Counted from the first letter of the stretch, positions 24,580-37,611 are shown. The stretch is 64,000 nucleotides of DNA from Rhizopus arrhizus (GCA_024220505.1 JAKZZE010000002.1:2046001-2110000), one strand, 5' to 3'. Notes: a model not told the origin generated them from the letters alone. Program-made: numbers and translations.

Positions 24580-26459
24580 GTGTATACTGGACAAATAAAG
24601 GCTTTAAAATTAAAGAAATTGCGAGCTCTAATACTACTAAATCATCTTCAGTTGGTCGCAACAAAACAATCTTATGGACTAAGAAATACACTTGCCACCG
24701 TGGGCCAAATGTCTATGTATTTAAAGCAAGTGAAAACAATCGACTTATTCAAAAAGAATCCAAGAAGATTGGTTGTCCTGTGTGTATCATGATAACTTGC
24801 TACCGTTCAGACCCTGAGTTTGTCATTTGTGAACGAAAAAACACGCACAACTATGTTCCTGGATCTTACGCGGATTTAAAATTCATGTCACCTTTGGGCA
24901 TCCTTAGAAGAAAAAAAAAAAAAGGCTTTTTTACAATATGGGTTTTCGAGAAGAGAAATTAGATCTTGTTTGCTTCAAGGAGTAGATGAAGGTGCTGAAA
25001 AGCGAGACAAACTGTTTCATTACGTCGACGTTTACAACATTTGGTTGTCTGTTGCAAAGGACATGTTCTAATTCAAAGGAAATGAGTTTGAATTCCTCAA
25101 AGTTTGGGAAGAAAAACTTGCTGCAACCAACTATAAAGTTCTTTCTTATTCCATGGAAAACATATTCTATTATGGGAGTATCGAAAAGTTTCTCGCTAGG
25201 TTCAATTTTCGGTATATATTCAAGAAGCAGTGAGATTTTGTATAGCTTAATAGTAAGACATCCTGATACTGGAAAAAGAGTTCCTGTTGGATACATGATA
25301 ACCAACGATCAATCCGTAACGCCAGTGTTGAACTGGCTGCAATTTTTGAAGAACAACCGTGCAGTGAGTCCAGAGCAGATCACTGTTGTTTGCAGTATCC
25401 CCGAATCTGATGCAACCCGAGCTACTTTTGGTGAAAACTGCCAAATCCAATTGTGCTTGTTCCATGTTGCTCAATGCTGGAGTAGAAATTTAGCAACAAA
25501 AGTTAAGAATAGTCCCGGGCAATACAGTAATGCAAAAGTAGTACGTGGCAACGTCATAATCGACTGTAAGTCGATTATATATGAAACTTTCTGTGAAATT
25601 GCAGTAGAAAAAGTAAGGATATTCAGAGAAAAATGGACTGCTGAGCAGCCTCAACTTATTGAATATCTTGAAGGTAGATGGCTTGCTTTGGATGGATATA
25701 AAAGATGTTCTGCAGCTTAAGTTATTGAAGAACATCAAAATATGCGCACCAACAACTATATTGAAAGCTGGCATAATCAGCTAAAGTCAGTATATCTCAA
25801 AAGAATTAAAAATAGACGTTTGGATCGTCTTGTATATATATTAGTAAATGAAGTTAAAATGATATAAAACTTGAACAAACAAAAGTCAGCTCCGAAATAG
25901 GGAGAATGGGACCAGAAACAAGAGATAAAAAGAAAAGAGAGACGATTACTGCTGCTATTCCAGACTATAGATGAAAGAGATGGTTCCCAAAGAAAGTAAA
26001 ACAACGTATAATGTTGAACCCTTTAGTCAAGAAGTTATTATGTATACTGTTCAAACTGATGAAACCGGGAATATTGCCTCTTGTTCCTGCTGTTATTTCA
26101 AGTTTAATTCAAGAGCATGAAAACATATGTTTTTACTGAAGAGATACACCAATATCCTAGTTGAAAAGGTATCCAGAATGGAGACATTGCTTGCTGAATT
26201 AGGTGCATCATTTATCCCTAAAAACGAACTTCTGGCTCCTACAGTCGAGAATGACTCGAACATCAGTGCTACGTCTATTCTAAAGAGAGACATAAAGTTG
26301 GACTTAGACTCTTTATTCCATTTAAAAAGAAGCATCAATGCAATCAGCCACTACAAATTCTTGACAGACATCAGTAAGAAACTTAAAGCTATTAGAGTTG
26401 ATATTGATTCTCGTGATAGATCTAGAAAAATGGAAACTCAAAGATCTCGCAATTCTTAA
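24580..26459 (+). pseudogene. Mutator-like (MULE) transposase pseudogene with FAR1-like and SWIM remnants
   Basis: Plus-strand coding similarity is spread over several frames. Around 24.66-24.90 kb a FAR1/FLYWCH-like zinc-binding segment is visible (GCPVCIM...CYRSDPEFVICERKNTHNY). The MULE core lies at about 25.25-25.50 kb: VPVGYMITNDQSVTPVLNWL, the acidic VVCSIPESDATRATFG, then CQIQLCLFHVAQCW, and farther on RTNNYIESWHNQLK. A SWIM-type zinc finger follows at about 26.08-26.13 kb (CSCCYFKFNSRA), where the third cysteine position is an in-frame TGA at 26118-26120. At least three frame changes and several stops make it non-functional. Terminal inverted repeats were looked for but not found. Its order, FAR1-like zinc finger, MULE catalytic core, SWIM, is that of MULE/FAR1 proteins. 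Confidence 0.72.
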
Positions 26460-26669
26460 CATAAATAATTAAAGCAATTTGCGTCATTTTTGGGGCTAAA
26501 ATAAGGAAATGCGCTTCCCTCACACTAAACTCATCCACTTCCTCGTATTTAGATCTGTTTTTCGTCCCTACAAGAAACATCTGTGCCCCTACCCCTCCCC
26601 AATTGGCTCTTGGAATAAAGGCCCTAGGCTCGATAATTCTAGTATTATTCTTACTCTGGTTATTGACCA

Positions 26670-26860
26670 GACTTGAGGACCTTCTTTCGCAATGCAGTGG
26701 AAGCGTCATGGTACAGGGTGTGCATGACTTCCGATGAATTTATGTATACTTGCAAAACATACGACAGTAGGATGACTGCACGAGACGGTATTCATATCTT
26801 AAAAACAGAGCTTAATAATATTTTTAATCGACAATACTTTATCATTAAAAAGTAAAGTCG
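26670..26860 (+). pseudogene. Probable Tc1/mariner transposase fragment
   Basis: Two adjacent frames together give a segment like the mariner block after the second catalytic aspartate: CSGSVMVQG in one frame, then MTSDEFMYTCKTYDSRMTARDG and IHILKTELNNI in the next. The typical family pattern is GGSVMVWGC...G...I.GRM....Y..IL..EL. A one-base shift separates the halves. No terminal repeats or TA duplication were identified. Short and degenerate, so confidence is low. Confidence 0.35.
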
Positions 26861-27534
26861 CCAAGACAATGAAAATAAACAAGTAGAAATTATTAAAGTA
26901 ACTACTATTAGAATTTTCACAGCACATGATGCTTTAAGCATTTTTTTTTTTGTCATAGCTAGAGAAAGAGTGTTATCTAATAAGAATTTAGCCTGAATAT
27001 GGCTATATTGTGAAGCTTTGGTGAATCATTGACCAGTACGTGCATTATGTCATCAATGATTTTAAAGTAAAATCTAATGCTAATACTTTAAAAGCGACTC
27101 TTTTCTTTTATAATCTAAATGCATTAAATCCTTTTTTTATACAAGTATTATTATAAACCAAACTTATCAGGAAAAGACAGTGAAGAACAAATATCTCTTA
27201 TAAAATAGCAATAGAAAATACTAGAAACACTAAAGATGGAGTTATAAGATATCAAAGTAATCTTTATCAAAATCTCGCCTTGTTTCACATTAAAAAATTC
27301 AACGGCTTTCAACATGCATATCTCAGTAATAAGCGAATTATTTTCGCCCTTTTCTCCTAGTTTATTCGTTTGGTCTATTTATAATATTTTATTTTTCGAA
27401 TCAAAATAGGAAAACTGTTATATAAAAAATAGAACCAAGAGTCTTTTTCAATCTATTCATGACAACAGTAGCGCAATTTTCAAATTTGTGTTACCCCTCT
27501 TTCACGTCAAAAGAGTCCTGCACCTCTTTTTTTT

Positions 27535-27576
<42 letters not shown>

Positions 27577-27604
27577 AAAAGGAGGAATGCAACAAGTTTA
27601 AGTC
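26861..27604. other. Intergenic with T37 leader tract
   Basis: No gene seen. The last 70 bases hold a T-rich leader ending in a T37 run (27537-27573) about 30 bases before the ATG of the START-domain gene, the same arrangement as at 10.9 kb. Confidence 0.45.
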
Positions 27605-30305
27605 ATGACTCGTTCTTTTAATCAACAAGATCTTGCAGATGAATGGGAGGAAGCATACAACACAAAAGTAAACACACGATCCAATAATCACTTCAATGCC
27701 ATCTTTAGCGATGATGAAGATGATCAAAAACCACTTCGCTTTCAACACACCTTTTTAAAAGCAGGCTATATCGACCCCTTATTGAGTTCTTCGACATATC
27801 ACATCCATCAAGCAGATAATGCACTCTCTACATTAAAGCAAGTGGCTATGGAAGAAGAAGGATGGAAGAAGGCACTCAAACACAAAAGTGGTGTGATAGT
27901 CCACATGAAAAATGGGTTACATAAAGGAGACAAGACGCCTATCTTCAAAGGAGAAGCCGTCATTCATGGATTTTCGCCACAAGCTATATTCTATGTGATT
28001 GGTATGCGTAAATTATGGGATGAACAGTAAGGATCAATGATAACAATAGTCATATTAATAACAACGCCTTCAAAGGTATGAAGATGGAAACCTTGTAGAA
28101 AATTTAAATGATACAACATCATTAACCTATGAAGTAATGAAATCAACAACGACAAGCAAGTAAAAGAACAAAAATCTTTGAAATGCTGTTTAAAATTCAA
28201 CTTTTCCTCATGTATTTCTTAGGTCAAGAGATTTGGCACTTGTAGAAAAGATTGAATGCACGCATAACGGTGCCATTTTATTTGCCTGTACAAGTGTAGA
28301 AACACCAAAGATACCAAAATTCAGCGGAAGAGCCCGTGCAAACATCAAGGTAACTTATCATTTATTAATGGTAAACGATACCTAACTACTTACAAAGTTA
28401 CAAGGATGGGTCTTGAAACCTATACTTGGAGGTCCCCAGCCATCAACCCAAGTTATATTTGTCATTCAAGAAAACATGAAAGGTTGGATGCCGGGTTTTA
28501 CAAAGAAAACATTAGCAAGACGTCCGCTAGTGATTGCCAAAGTAGCTGAATATCTTGAAAAGAAAGCGGAGCGTATGCGATCACAGACAAAGCAAACAAC
28601 TCATACAGGGATTAGCAGACGACCCTCTGTCATGAATTATTATCAAACCAACGCTTTGCCTCCTCCTCCTCCTCCACGGCATTTCAATAACAGACCACAC
28701 AACAACCCTTCTTCATTGACCCCTTCCACTACAGCCATTCGACGAGAACAGTCTACCCCTTATAACCAACAACCTCAACCTAAAAAGCATATCGCATTCG
28801 CAGAACAAGAAATAGAAAAACCAAAATCAACAGCACCAACAAAGCCTGCAAACACGGTCACCTCCCAATCATTATATCCTCTGAATCGTCATCCAATACA
28901 AAAAGTAGAAAGTGTTCAACTTTTAAAAAAGCTGACTGCTTCATATGACTACTGGACGCTTGTAAAGCAAGTAGATGGTACAAAATATTACAAGTTCATT
29001 GCTCCTTTAGATGATGAAGAGAGCACGAGAAGAATACCATTTATAAGAGTAGATGGTGTGATTCACAGCCCATGGACAGCTGAACAACTTTGTTCGATTA
29101 TTCATTGCTTTGGAGCAAGAGAAATTTGTAAACAGATATGCTTGTTTTATATGTCTTTATATTCAATTATTTTCTTTCTCTTTTGTAGGGGATACATTAT
29201 TTGAGAAAGGAGAAATGGTTGAACGGTTCAGTCAAAAAGATTATTTGGTTCGTTGGCACTTGCGAGATAATCAATTACACCCTTCTCTCAATACAGACAT
29301 ATCTGCCATTACTACAATAGAAACAGATCCTGTGAATGGCACGGTATATACAGCAGCTGTCAGTGTCAATGATTCTTCCATTCCAGCCGATAAAACTGGA
29401 GACCTTATCCGAGCACACATGGACCTCTACGGCTGGATGTTCCGTCCAAATCTAGACGACCAAGGACGCACGGTCTCGGTTGACACCCAGTTTGTATGCA
29501 ATCTCGATCTTACCCATGCAGTACCCAAGGCTCATTTAGAAAGACTGCTAGATGCCTCCATGCAGTCAATTGACAACTTGCAGAAATACCTAAACCAGTA
29601 TGGATGTCCACCTTATATTCGACGAGTAGCTGGTAAAGTGATAGCAGAATCTTTTGACGCTTTAACAAATGAGTATCGAATGGTCTACACTGTCAAGCAT
29701 CAGCCCTCAAGCTCTTACCGATCCAGGAAAAGACGGGATACGAATCACTGGTGTACTGACATTCGTATTCACAAGGACATGTTTCCTCACGGCTTAGATG
29801 TTCATGTCCTGCCCGATAATTTAGTACGATGCGAAGTGCTCGTTAAGCATCAAATGATTAAAATATTTACAATAGACCCGTCTGTGGACGGTAAAGAGGT
29901 AACGCTGACGTTAAAACCACTACTAAAAGATGATGATACCTTTGATTATACCACTTATAAATACAATGATACACTTTTTACTTCCATCAAAGAAAAAGAA
30001 GAAAAGAAAATGACAAAGATTTCTTCAACAGAACAAGCAAATCAGTCATCATCTGAAGAAGCATTAACAAAGCAAGTAGATGAAGATATAAAAGTACCTA
30101 AAGGTTATTTACTTGTCCCTGAACGTCAGGTATGTATTATCACTATTAATAAAAACAAGGCTAACCTATATAGCAGAATAACAATCTCATTGTCATATCC
30201 GATGGATTATCGTTTGATGGTCAACAGATATCTATCATATTCATCGCAATGGTCATTTGTTATTATATGGGGAAATTTACTTCTTGTAATAGCCATTCCT
30301 ATTAA
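27605..30305 (+). CDS. START-domain lipid-transfer-like protein with C-terminal membrane anchor
   Basis: Six exons: 27605-28026, 28076-28159, 28223-28349, 28398-29127, 29189-30129 and 30177-30305; 810 residues. Two regions read as START (StAR-related lipid transfer) folds. The first is at about residues 85-235 (GWKKALKHKSGVIVHMKNG, FKGEAVIHGFSPQAIFYVIG, LVEKIECTHNGAILFACTS, QGWVLKPI). The second is at about 345-600 (DYWTLVKQVDGTKYYKF, RVDGVIHSPWTAEQLCSII, then WDTLFEKGEMVERF across the fourth intron). A low-complexity Pro/Gln/Thr linker with PPPPPPR separates them. The final exon adds a hydrophobic helix (ISIIFIAMVICYYMG) just before the stop, which suggests a tail anchor. Ligand and membrane are unknown. 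The stop lies 38 bases from the convergent NDUFS5 stop. Confidence 0.75.
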
Positions 30306-30343
30306 TTTATTTATGTTGTTTTTTCTACAAAAAAAAATCATTT

Positions 30344-30731
30344 TTATGCTGCTTTCTCTTCAATAATATTTAATTTTTGCAAGTTTGAATTGGCTGCAGT
30401 CAAGGCATCTTTCTTTTGCTTTTGTTTTAATTCAGCTTGTTTCAATTCTTCGGTCTTAATGCGAGTAATACGAGCAAACTATTCTATGATATTAATTTTC
30501 TATTTTTGTTCAAAATATTTGTTTTACCTCTTTGGTGTGGTGAAGACATTCAAGGTAATCATCACGTTGAGAAAGACATTGTTGAGGAAGATCAGCAGAA
30601 GCATAGCACTTGTTAAATTCTTGCCAAAAGTGGAAGCATCGACCACGACCTAGTTAAACGTAAATAGGTTGAAATATGGGGTATTTATTTGCGTCAACAT
30701 TACCACCGTCTAAACCGAAACCGGATGCCAT
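30344..30731 (-). CDS. NDUFS5: Complex I accessory subunit NDUFS5 (15 kDa, twin CX9C)
   Basis: Three exons (30731-30704, 30649-30528, 30478-30344) encode 94 residues. The sequence MASGFGLDGGRGRC followed by FHFWQEFNKC and then C-LSQRDDYLE-C LHHTKE matches the NADH:ubiquinone oxidoreductase Fe-S protein 5 family. Both CX9C pairs are intact, so import by the Mia40/Erv1 disulfide relay into the intermembrane space is expected. The C-terminal half is a charged helix. Length fits fungal orthologues. The first intron falls within the Gly-rich turn and is phase 1. Confidence 0.93.
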
Positions 30732-31061
30732 GTTTTATTGTAAGAGAAGAAAATAAAGATTTTTTACATGGCCAGGACAAGTCTCGCCTAATAGACCCAG
30801 TGACGTAGTTTTCTGGGTTTAAATTATGACAACACCCTACTTTTTTTTTTTTCTGCAGTCATCAAGACAAAGACGCACGCCCTTGACAGAAATAAATACT
30901 GTATGGATTAAGGACTGTATTTTTGTATTGATTAACAAAGATACGCTTGCACTATATTTATAAAAGACGGATTTGGATTGCTGCAAAAAGCTTCTATTGT
31001 TTGTTTGTTTATATTACATTAAAATTTTTTTTAAAAAAAAAGCATTGTTTGTATAGTTGAC
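30732..31061. other. Intergenic spacer
   Basis: 330 bases between two minus-strand genes. Holds T11 at 30841-30851 and an A/T-rich 3' UTR; no gene recognised. Confidence 0.4.
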
Positions 31062-32346
31062 TTAATCATCAATCACCCAGGTATCATTTGTTTTTGTTTT
31101 GCTTAATTCAAAATCGTGAAGTCTTTGCTTATTGGCTGCACCTCTTTGAACAAAAGGTTGAAGTCCTTGGCCAAAATTTCTCATGCAAAGTATACCAAGT
31201 GTCATTGTAATTATATCAATGACGATACCCATACTGACTAGTAGAATGTCTTTTTAAGTAAATTTTTATAGAAAAAGTAAAAGAGCACTTACTGAATACG
31301 ATCCAAGTATACCAATTATTTTCTGGTTGAAGTGTTTCTTTTAATATGACAACAAAGTGAACAATGACCAAGACCTGAAAGACAAGAAAGACAACCATGC
31401 GTGTTTTACTTTCTGTACTTCCTGCTGTTCTTGCAAAATATAAGAATGGAAGCAATAAGATGGTCACTACCAACTGAAGCCAAGTATCTGGTTCTTTTAT
31501 TGCTTCTTCCACTCCATTTTGTCTGGCAAATTGAATCAAATAAAATAATGAAACGAGAAATTCTGTAAAGATATTGACCTTTAAACATAATACAAAGAAT
31601 TGAAACACCCTATACATTTCTATTGATCATATAAGTATCATGCTATGATATGATAAGCTGACTTACTTTGAATACGAACATCTGCACCAATCTTTTTATA
31701 AATATTCCAACCAAATTGTTTGGACATTTGAAAACTTAGATAAGACATGACAACTGCAAATGCAAGAATAGTGACAGAGAGTGCAATTTCAATCTTTTCT
31801 GCTGTTTCCAAATAGATGTAAGTATAGGATGTTGTCTTTAGTAAGTTTAACCACTTTACACCATCCACTACTTCTAAAGCACCCAAGATAGCACACAAAC
31901 AATTAACGACAGCCAACACTAATATTTCTGCTGTATTTTGATAAACTGTCTACTAAACATGTTATTTTTATATAATGAATTGAGAATAGGAAGAAACCTA
32001 CTGCATCAATAGCCATACCCAAAAACCAAAATTGGAAACCCATAAAAGCAATATTTTCCCATTTGATTCTACCTAATCGATAGGCTGCTCTTTGTGGTAT
32101 CATGGCATTGTTGGATGAAGATAATAGTACATTTGAATCCACAGATGGTAATTGATCTGCTTCTAAACTATTTTGTATACAGATAGCTGCTTGAAGGGTA
32201 ACAATGAAAATACACTGGATCAAAGCCATCGTGACATATAACTTTGACCACCGAGTTTCTGTAATACGGATAACCTTTAAATAAAGTGAATACTAAATCA
32301 TAAACATTTATGAATGGATATTTACAACTTTCTGAAAAGTAACCAT
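31062..32346 (-). CDS. Multi-pass membrane protein, possibly UPF0658 Golgi family
   Basis: Five exons: 32346-32326, 32274-32002, 31949-31667, 31619-31293 and 31237-31062; 359 residues. About eight hydrophobic segments are visible, among them KLYVTMALIQCIFIVTLQAA, FQFWFLGMAIDA, ILVLAVVNCLCAILGALE, LSVTILAFAVVMSYLSF, VFQFFVLCLKVNIF, LVVTILLLPFLYFA and VFLVFQVLVIVHFVVIL. A cytosolic-looking C-terminal tail ends DTWVIDD. The short first exon (MVTFQKV) is supported by in-phase GT-AG junctions. The pattern recalls the fungal UPF0658 Golgi membrane family, but I recognise it only by general character, so no function is claimed. Confidence 0.65.
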
Positions 32347-34405
32347 ATTTTTTTTTATTAAACAAAAGTCTATTGTTTGAAAGTAAAAAAAAAGAATAAA
32401 ATAAAAAAAAAATAAAAAGAGAGAAAAGAAATAATGTTCAATTTGAGATGTGTAACATTGTAATTTTTTTTTTTTTTTGTTTTTCTCTTTTCTCTCCCCC
32501 TTTTTTTTTCGCTGAGATCAGAAATTAATTTAAATAGAATGAGAAATGCCTTTTTAAAGAAATGCTTATTGAATGAAATTTATTAAACTTGTTTCTGCAT
32601 AATAGCCTTTTCTGCATTCATAAAGCATCGAATTACCTTAAATAGTAATCATCATTGCATACACAAATGATTTTTTGATCTGTCATACTTGGCGTCTATT
32701 GCTTGATCTTTAACCAGCATTTCCTCCTCAATCGGATTTTGTAAGGAGGGTGAACATGGAGTAAGATAGATGACTATAACTATATTTATATCCGCATTCT
32801 ATTAAATGTCTTGTTTGATACTAACTTTTATATTCTTGATCCTTTAACTGTTTATATTGACATGAGTCAAATTTGAAATACATAAAATAAAAACTGTCAA
32901 ATCAACCTATTTGTTATGTAATAGATTATTTGGCAAATGTTCTTGACATATGCATAGAGCATAGCTATTGACATTATATTTGATAAGAGGACAATTTTGT
33001 TATCATAACTAATCAGCAATTGGTCAACTCAAGCAAGGGCCAGAAACAATTGTGAAGAAATTATTTCAGTCTATCTACTGCATTCACATCAGTTTTAATT
33101 CCTGACTATTCTATCAAGAGACTTATAGAATCAAATTACCTACACTTTACATATCTTTTTGACCAAAGCATATCAGAACAAGTCTTTACAAAAAAAGGGG
33201 AGACAAATCAGTTCAGCTTGAAAGCACCATTTTGGATTCATGAAATACTTGGTTCCGATTGCCATGAACTGTATGATACAAATGAGAAAAGAAAAAAGTG
33301 AATTGTTTATTAACACTGAAGATCAGAGAGAAACAGTAATAAAGAGTAGTATTTTATCAGCCTATATAGTTGATGACACTCGAATCCATGTTAATAAAGG
33401 TACCAACAAGTGATATCCAGTGAAAATGATTAATAACATACAGCTTGGATTCAAAAGTGATTGGCATCACTATCAGCCGCTATGATTTATTTTGTTCATT
33501 TATCTGTAGACTACTTGATGTACATCAAAATTCGAATTATGTCTTAACATCAAACATACTCCTTAATCTCCTTCTGTTTTGTATAATTAAATGAATTATA
33601 AGGAATGGATGATTCACCATTTTATAACCGAATCAATTATCTTGAATACAAATTAGAGGAATAGCAAGGTATCAACTCTATAGAAATTAACTTTGTTTAT
33701 TAACCAACCTAGTGGCACCTTATTCAATCTTTATGTTCCCTATCATCCTTATTTGTGATATGTAACCCATTCTTCATCTTTCTTGGATACGAATGATTAT
33801 TTTATCAACTTGCTCAGCTGTTGATAACAATGACAAGACCTGATTAATTGTTGTACGGTCGTACCAAAGGATTTTCTTTGGGAACAATCCGAATTTGGAA
33901 ATATCCAATCAGAAAAAATAAGAAGGGGGGGCTCTAAAACACTAAAAACACTGTAAAGGGATAAACGGAAATTAAAAAGGATTGCTTAACTACGGACACT
34001 TAAATGATCTCAGTGATCAATACAAAATAAACTAAAACATGATTGAATATTTCATGATATGCCTCCTTCTCTCTCTTTCTCTTCTTTTTTTATTTCCGGA
34101 TATCAAGCCGATACTCTCTTGTGCTTTTTTTTTTCTTTTTTCCTTTTTGAAGGAATCGGTCAATCCAATGGGTGTCACAAGTCCTTATGTTATTTTTTTC
34201 TCATAAATAGTAACAAGATGTTAGTTTCATTTACAATTTTTTTTTTTTTTTTCGTTTGTCGGATCTAATAAAAAGTTGCACACATAGCCTACACATTTTA
34301 GAAAAAAATATGTCATTTTATTCTAAAATATGAAAAAAAAAAAAAGCTTTTTCTGACTTTTCTTTCTTTTCTTTTCTTTCTTTTTTAAATTTTTTTATTA
34401 TTTTG
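32347..34405. other. 2-kb spacer without a recognisable gene
   Basis: AT-rich, with T runs at 32466-32478 and 34229-34251. Short open frames are not coding-like. The stretch 32.6-33.9 kb has a slightly different texture and may be an old transposon remnant, but no domain is readable. Confidence 0.4.
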
Positions 34406-37090
34406 ATGGTGTTGGCTATTATACCTGGTGAATTTTCAACGTTCACCATTGCCATTGCTATTTTAAGTGGGTTTATTTTATTCTTTGGTTATGTTTCTAT
34501 GTTTTTAAAAGAAAGATGTTTCTTATCTGAAGCATGTAAAAAAGAAAGAAAGAAAATTAAAATCAATTCATCTAAATTGAATCATTATTCTAGTTGTGGC
34601 TCTTATTGTGGGGATCATTGCGGGCCCCTTAGTATCAAATGGATTCAGTCCACTTAGTTGGGATGATCATGATGAAATAACAAAAGAATTAACAAGATGT
34701 ATCTTGGCAATTCAAGTGAGCTTATTTTATATAAAGAAGAAAAAGTGAATTAAATGTTTCATATAGGTTATGGCTGTGGGTATCGAATTACCAAAGTAAA
34801 CAACAGAAAAAAAAAAAAAAAAAAAAAAGGAGAAAATGTGTGTGTGTTTATAAACAATTTATATGATAGACATTACATGAAGAAAGAATGGCTTACAATG
34901 TTTATGCTATTGGTTCCTATCATGATTTTTATGTGGTTAGTCAGTGGATTATTCATTTGGTGGTTAGTTCCACCCATTAATTATGTATAGTATGAACCCT
35001 TTTCTTCTTCATATAACATGTGTGTGTAACCAGATTGAATCATAGCTTCATGCTCTTGTCATTGCTGCCTGTGTTTGTCCGACAGATCCAGTAAGAAAGA
35101 TGTTACACTGTTTTCATTTTCTAAGCTCACCTTCTTTTTTAAACAGATTTTAGCAAATTCTGTAGTGAAAGGTCGTTTTGCAGAAAAGCATGTACCAGCT
35201 CATATCAGAAATGCATTGTCTGCAGAAAGGTATACAGTTATACAAATAGATTAAAGAAAAAAGGAAGAAATATGTAACCAATCATTTTTATGATAGTGGA
35301 GCCAACGATGGCATGGGCTTCCCATTTCTCTTTTTAGCATTGTTTTTGATCAGTGAAGAAAATGTGGGAACAGCGATTGGAAAATGGATTTATATGACAT
35401 GTTTATTTCAAATTGCACTTTCTTGTGTGATTGGACTCGTCGTTGGCTATATTGCTAGAATCATATTGCAGTGGTCAGAGAAAAAGTAAAGTATAGAATT
35501 TAAAAGGTATGATTAGTTACTTACTTTTTCTAGCCATTTGATCGATAAACCATCTTTTCTTTGTTTTGCAATTGCTTTGGCTGTAAGATGAAGAAAAATA
35601 ACATGAAACAAGAAACTGATGATTGTTTTTAGCTATTTTTAATGAGCATGACAGGCTTTTCTGGAAGTGATGATCTATTGGCTTGTTTTGTTGCTGGAAA
35701 TGCTTTTTCATGGGATGATTGGTTTAGACAAGAAACAGAAGAAGCTCATTTCCAAGAAGTGATTGATATGATGTTAAACTTGGCTGTCTTTGTTTATATT
35801 GGTGCCATCATTGTAAAGAAATATTATTGATCTATTAACGTATATTAATGTATCCAATAGCCTTGGTCTGACTTTGGTAATGCTGCTTTAGGGTTAGCCC
35901 CTTGGCGTCTGGTTGTCATTGCCATCTTGATTCTCGTCTTTCGAAGATTGCCCATCTTGATCATTCTTAAACCAGTCATGCCAGCCATGAAAACTTACCG
36001 TGAAGCTATATTCAGTGGTTGGTTTGGTCCTATGGGCGTAGGTGCTGTATTCTTATCTATGGTGGCCAAGGAAGAATTAATCGAGATTTATCATGACTCA
36101 GAGACAAAACCTGTCGCAATCGACCTCGTCAGTCCCGTCGTACTCTTCATCGTTCTCTCTTCCACCCTTGTTCATGGCACGACAATCCCACTCTTCAAGA
36201 TCGGAAAACGAATCCGAACACGTACTCTCTCCATTGCCAGTACGGGCAGTGGTCAAGTCCTCCGTTTACCCAAGTTACAATTTGGTCAGCAAATCAGTTT
36301 TGGTAGAAAGAGTGAAGAAAATATACAGCAGCAGGTTGATAACATGGATGCCATGTCTCAATTGAAACGTAATACGTACTTGAATACCATGCAACCTCAA
36401 CAACAACAACCACAGACCATAGTACAGATACAAGAGGATGAAGATAATTTACCCGAAGAAGATTTCTTACCTGATGAATCCGACAGTACTGAAATAGGAA
36501 CTGACTCTGGTAAAATTGGCGACAAGCGAACAACTGCTGCTCAAGAACCTCAAAGTATTCGATTCTTGGAACCTGTAAATCCTAGAGGCAGCGCATCGCA
36601 CAATGCTTCTGCAACTCAAGTAGCAAGTAACATTGAAAAGAACGAGGCGAGTGTTTCAAGTCTCAAGAGTTGGATCAATAGAAATAAAGCTGCTGATCAT
36701 GCTGTCCAGACAGAGGAAAGTGCAACAACTGGTGGTGGAGGTGGTGGTTTGAGAAACTTGTTCCGCAGACACAAGGAATCAGAAACACGTAAAGAAGAGG
36801 CAGAATTGCCCACGGAAAGAGGTAATAATAATGCACTAAATACTTTACGAGACTTGTTTGCCAACTATGATTATAAAGGCAAAGATAAATTGGACGTTGG
36901 CATCGACCATTTGGATCCAGCTATTGAAGTGTGGAATGAAGCAAATCATGTTGTGATAGAAAACAAGAATGATGCTGCTTCACAAGTAGTGATAGATAAA
37001 TCAGATCCAGATTGGCTTTATAAAGTAAAGGAGAAGGTTAGGGAATTGCAATCCTCTTTAGATGATGAAGATGAAAAAAAGTCTATTTAA
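34406..37090 (+). CDS. Plasma-membrane Na+/H+ antiporter, Nha1/Sod2 (CPA1) type
   Basis: Ten exons: 34406-34535, 34594-34715, 34767-34795, 34870-34984, 35046-35090, 35147-35229, 35297-35485, 35534-35582, 35633-35812 and 35861-37090; 723 residues. Fungal Nha1/Sod2 proteins export Na+ or K+ in exchange for protons and set alkali-cation tolerance and pH. The conserved core is present in order: IVGIIAGPLVSNGFSPLSW, VMAVGIELPK, LVIAACVCPTDPILANSVVKG, FAEKHVPAHIRNALSAESG then ANDGMGFPFLFLALF, FSGSDDLLACFVAGNAFSWD, and WFGPMGVGAVFLSM. About 250 hydrophilic C-terminal residues follow, with Gln-rich, Gly-rich (GGGGGG) and acidic parts, as in the regulatory tails of fungal members. Exon 3 is only 29 nt and exon 5 only 45 nt. 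Confidence 0.92.
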
Positions 37091-37611
37091 AAGCAAATAC
37101 TTTCTCTTTTTATATATAATATTTATTAATTTTAGAAGATATATAAATACGCATACACTTTTTTAAAAGAAAATAAACTTTTTTCTTTACTGCAAGACAA
37201 CGAACTAGTTTAAAAACACTCGATTTTATTTTATATATAAGGAGTGCTAAAGCAGCTCGGGTTTTATTGAAGAACACTTGATTTTATTAGGCTGAGCGAC
37301 GGCAGATTTGCTGATTACATTATTTTCAAATCACAAAAGCTTCTGGACATGAACTATTTTCTCTCTTTTGAGTTTATTTTACAATTATAGTGAGAAAAGA
37401 CGATTGGATTTAATTTATTTCCTCAATTAAAATGTATCAATGGTTGAATATGCTATCTGCTTAAATTTGAAAGATCATGCAATACACTAAATAACCCTCT
37501 CCCCCTTCTTTTCTTCTTTGATTGTAGTTTATCAAATTTAGTAACTCTTCTGTTTTGGTCACAAGCCTTTTTTTTTTTTTTTTTTTTTTTTTTTATTTAA
37601 AAATAGCAAAT
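37091..37611. other. Convergent intergenic spacer
   Basis: 521 bases between the convergent antiporter and WWE genes. Contains a T27 run at 37568-37594. No gene seen. Confidence 0.4.
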
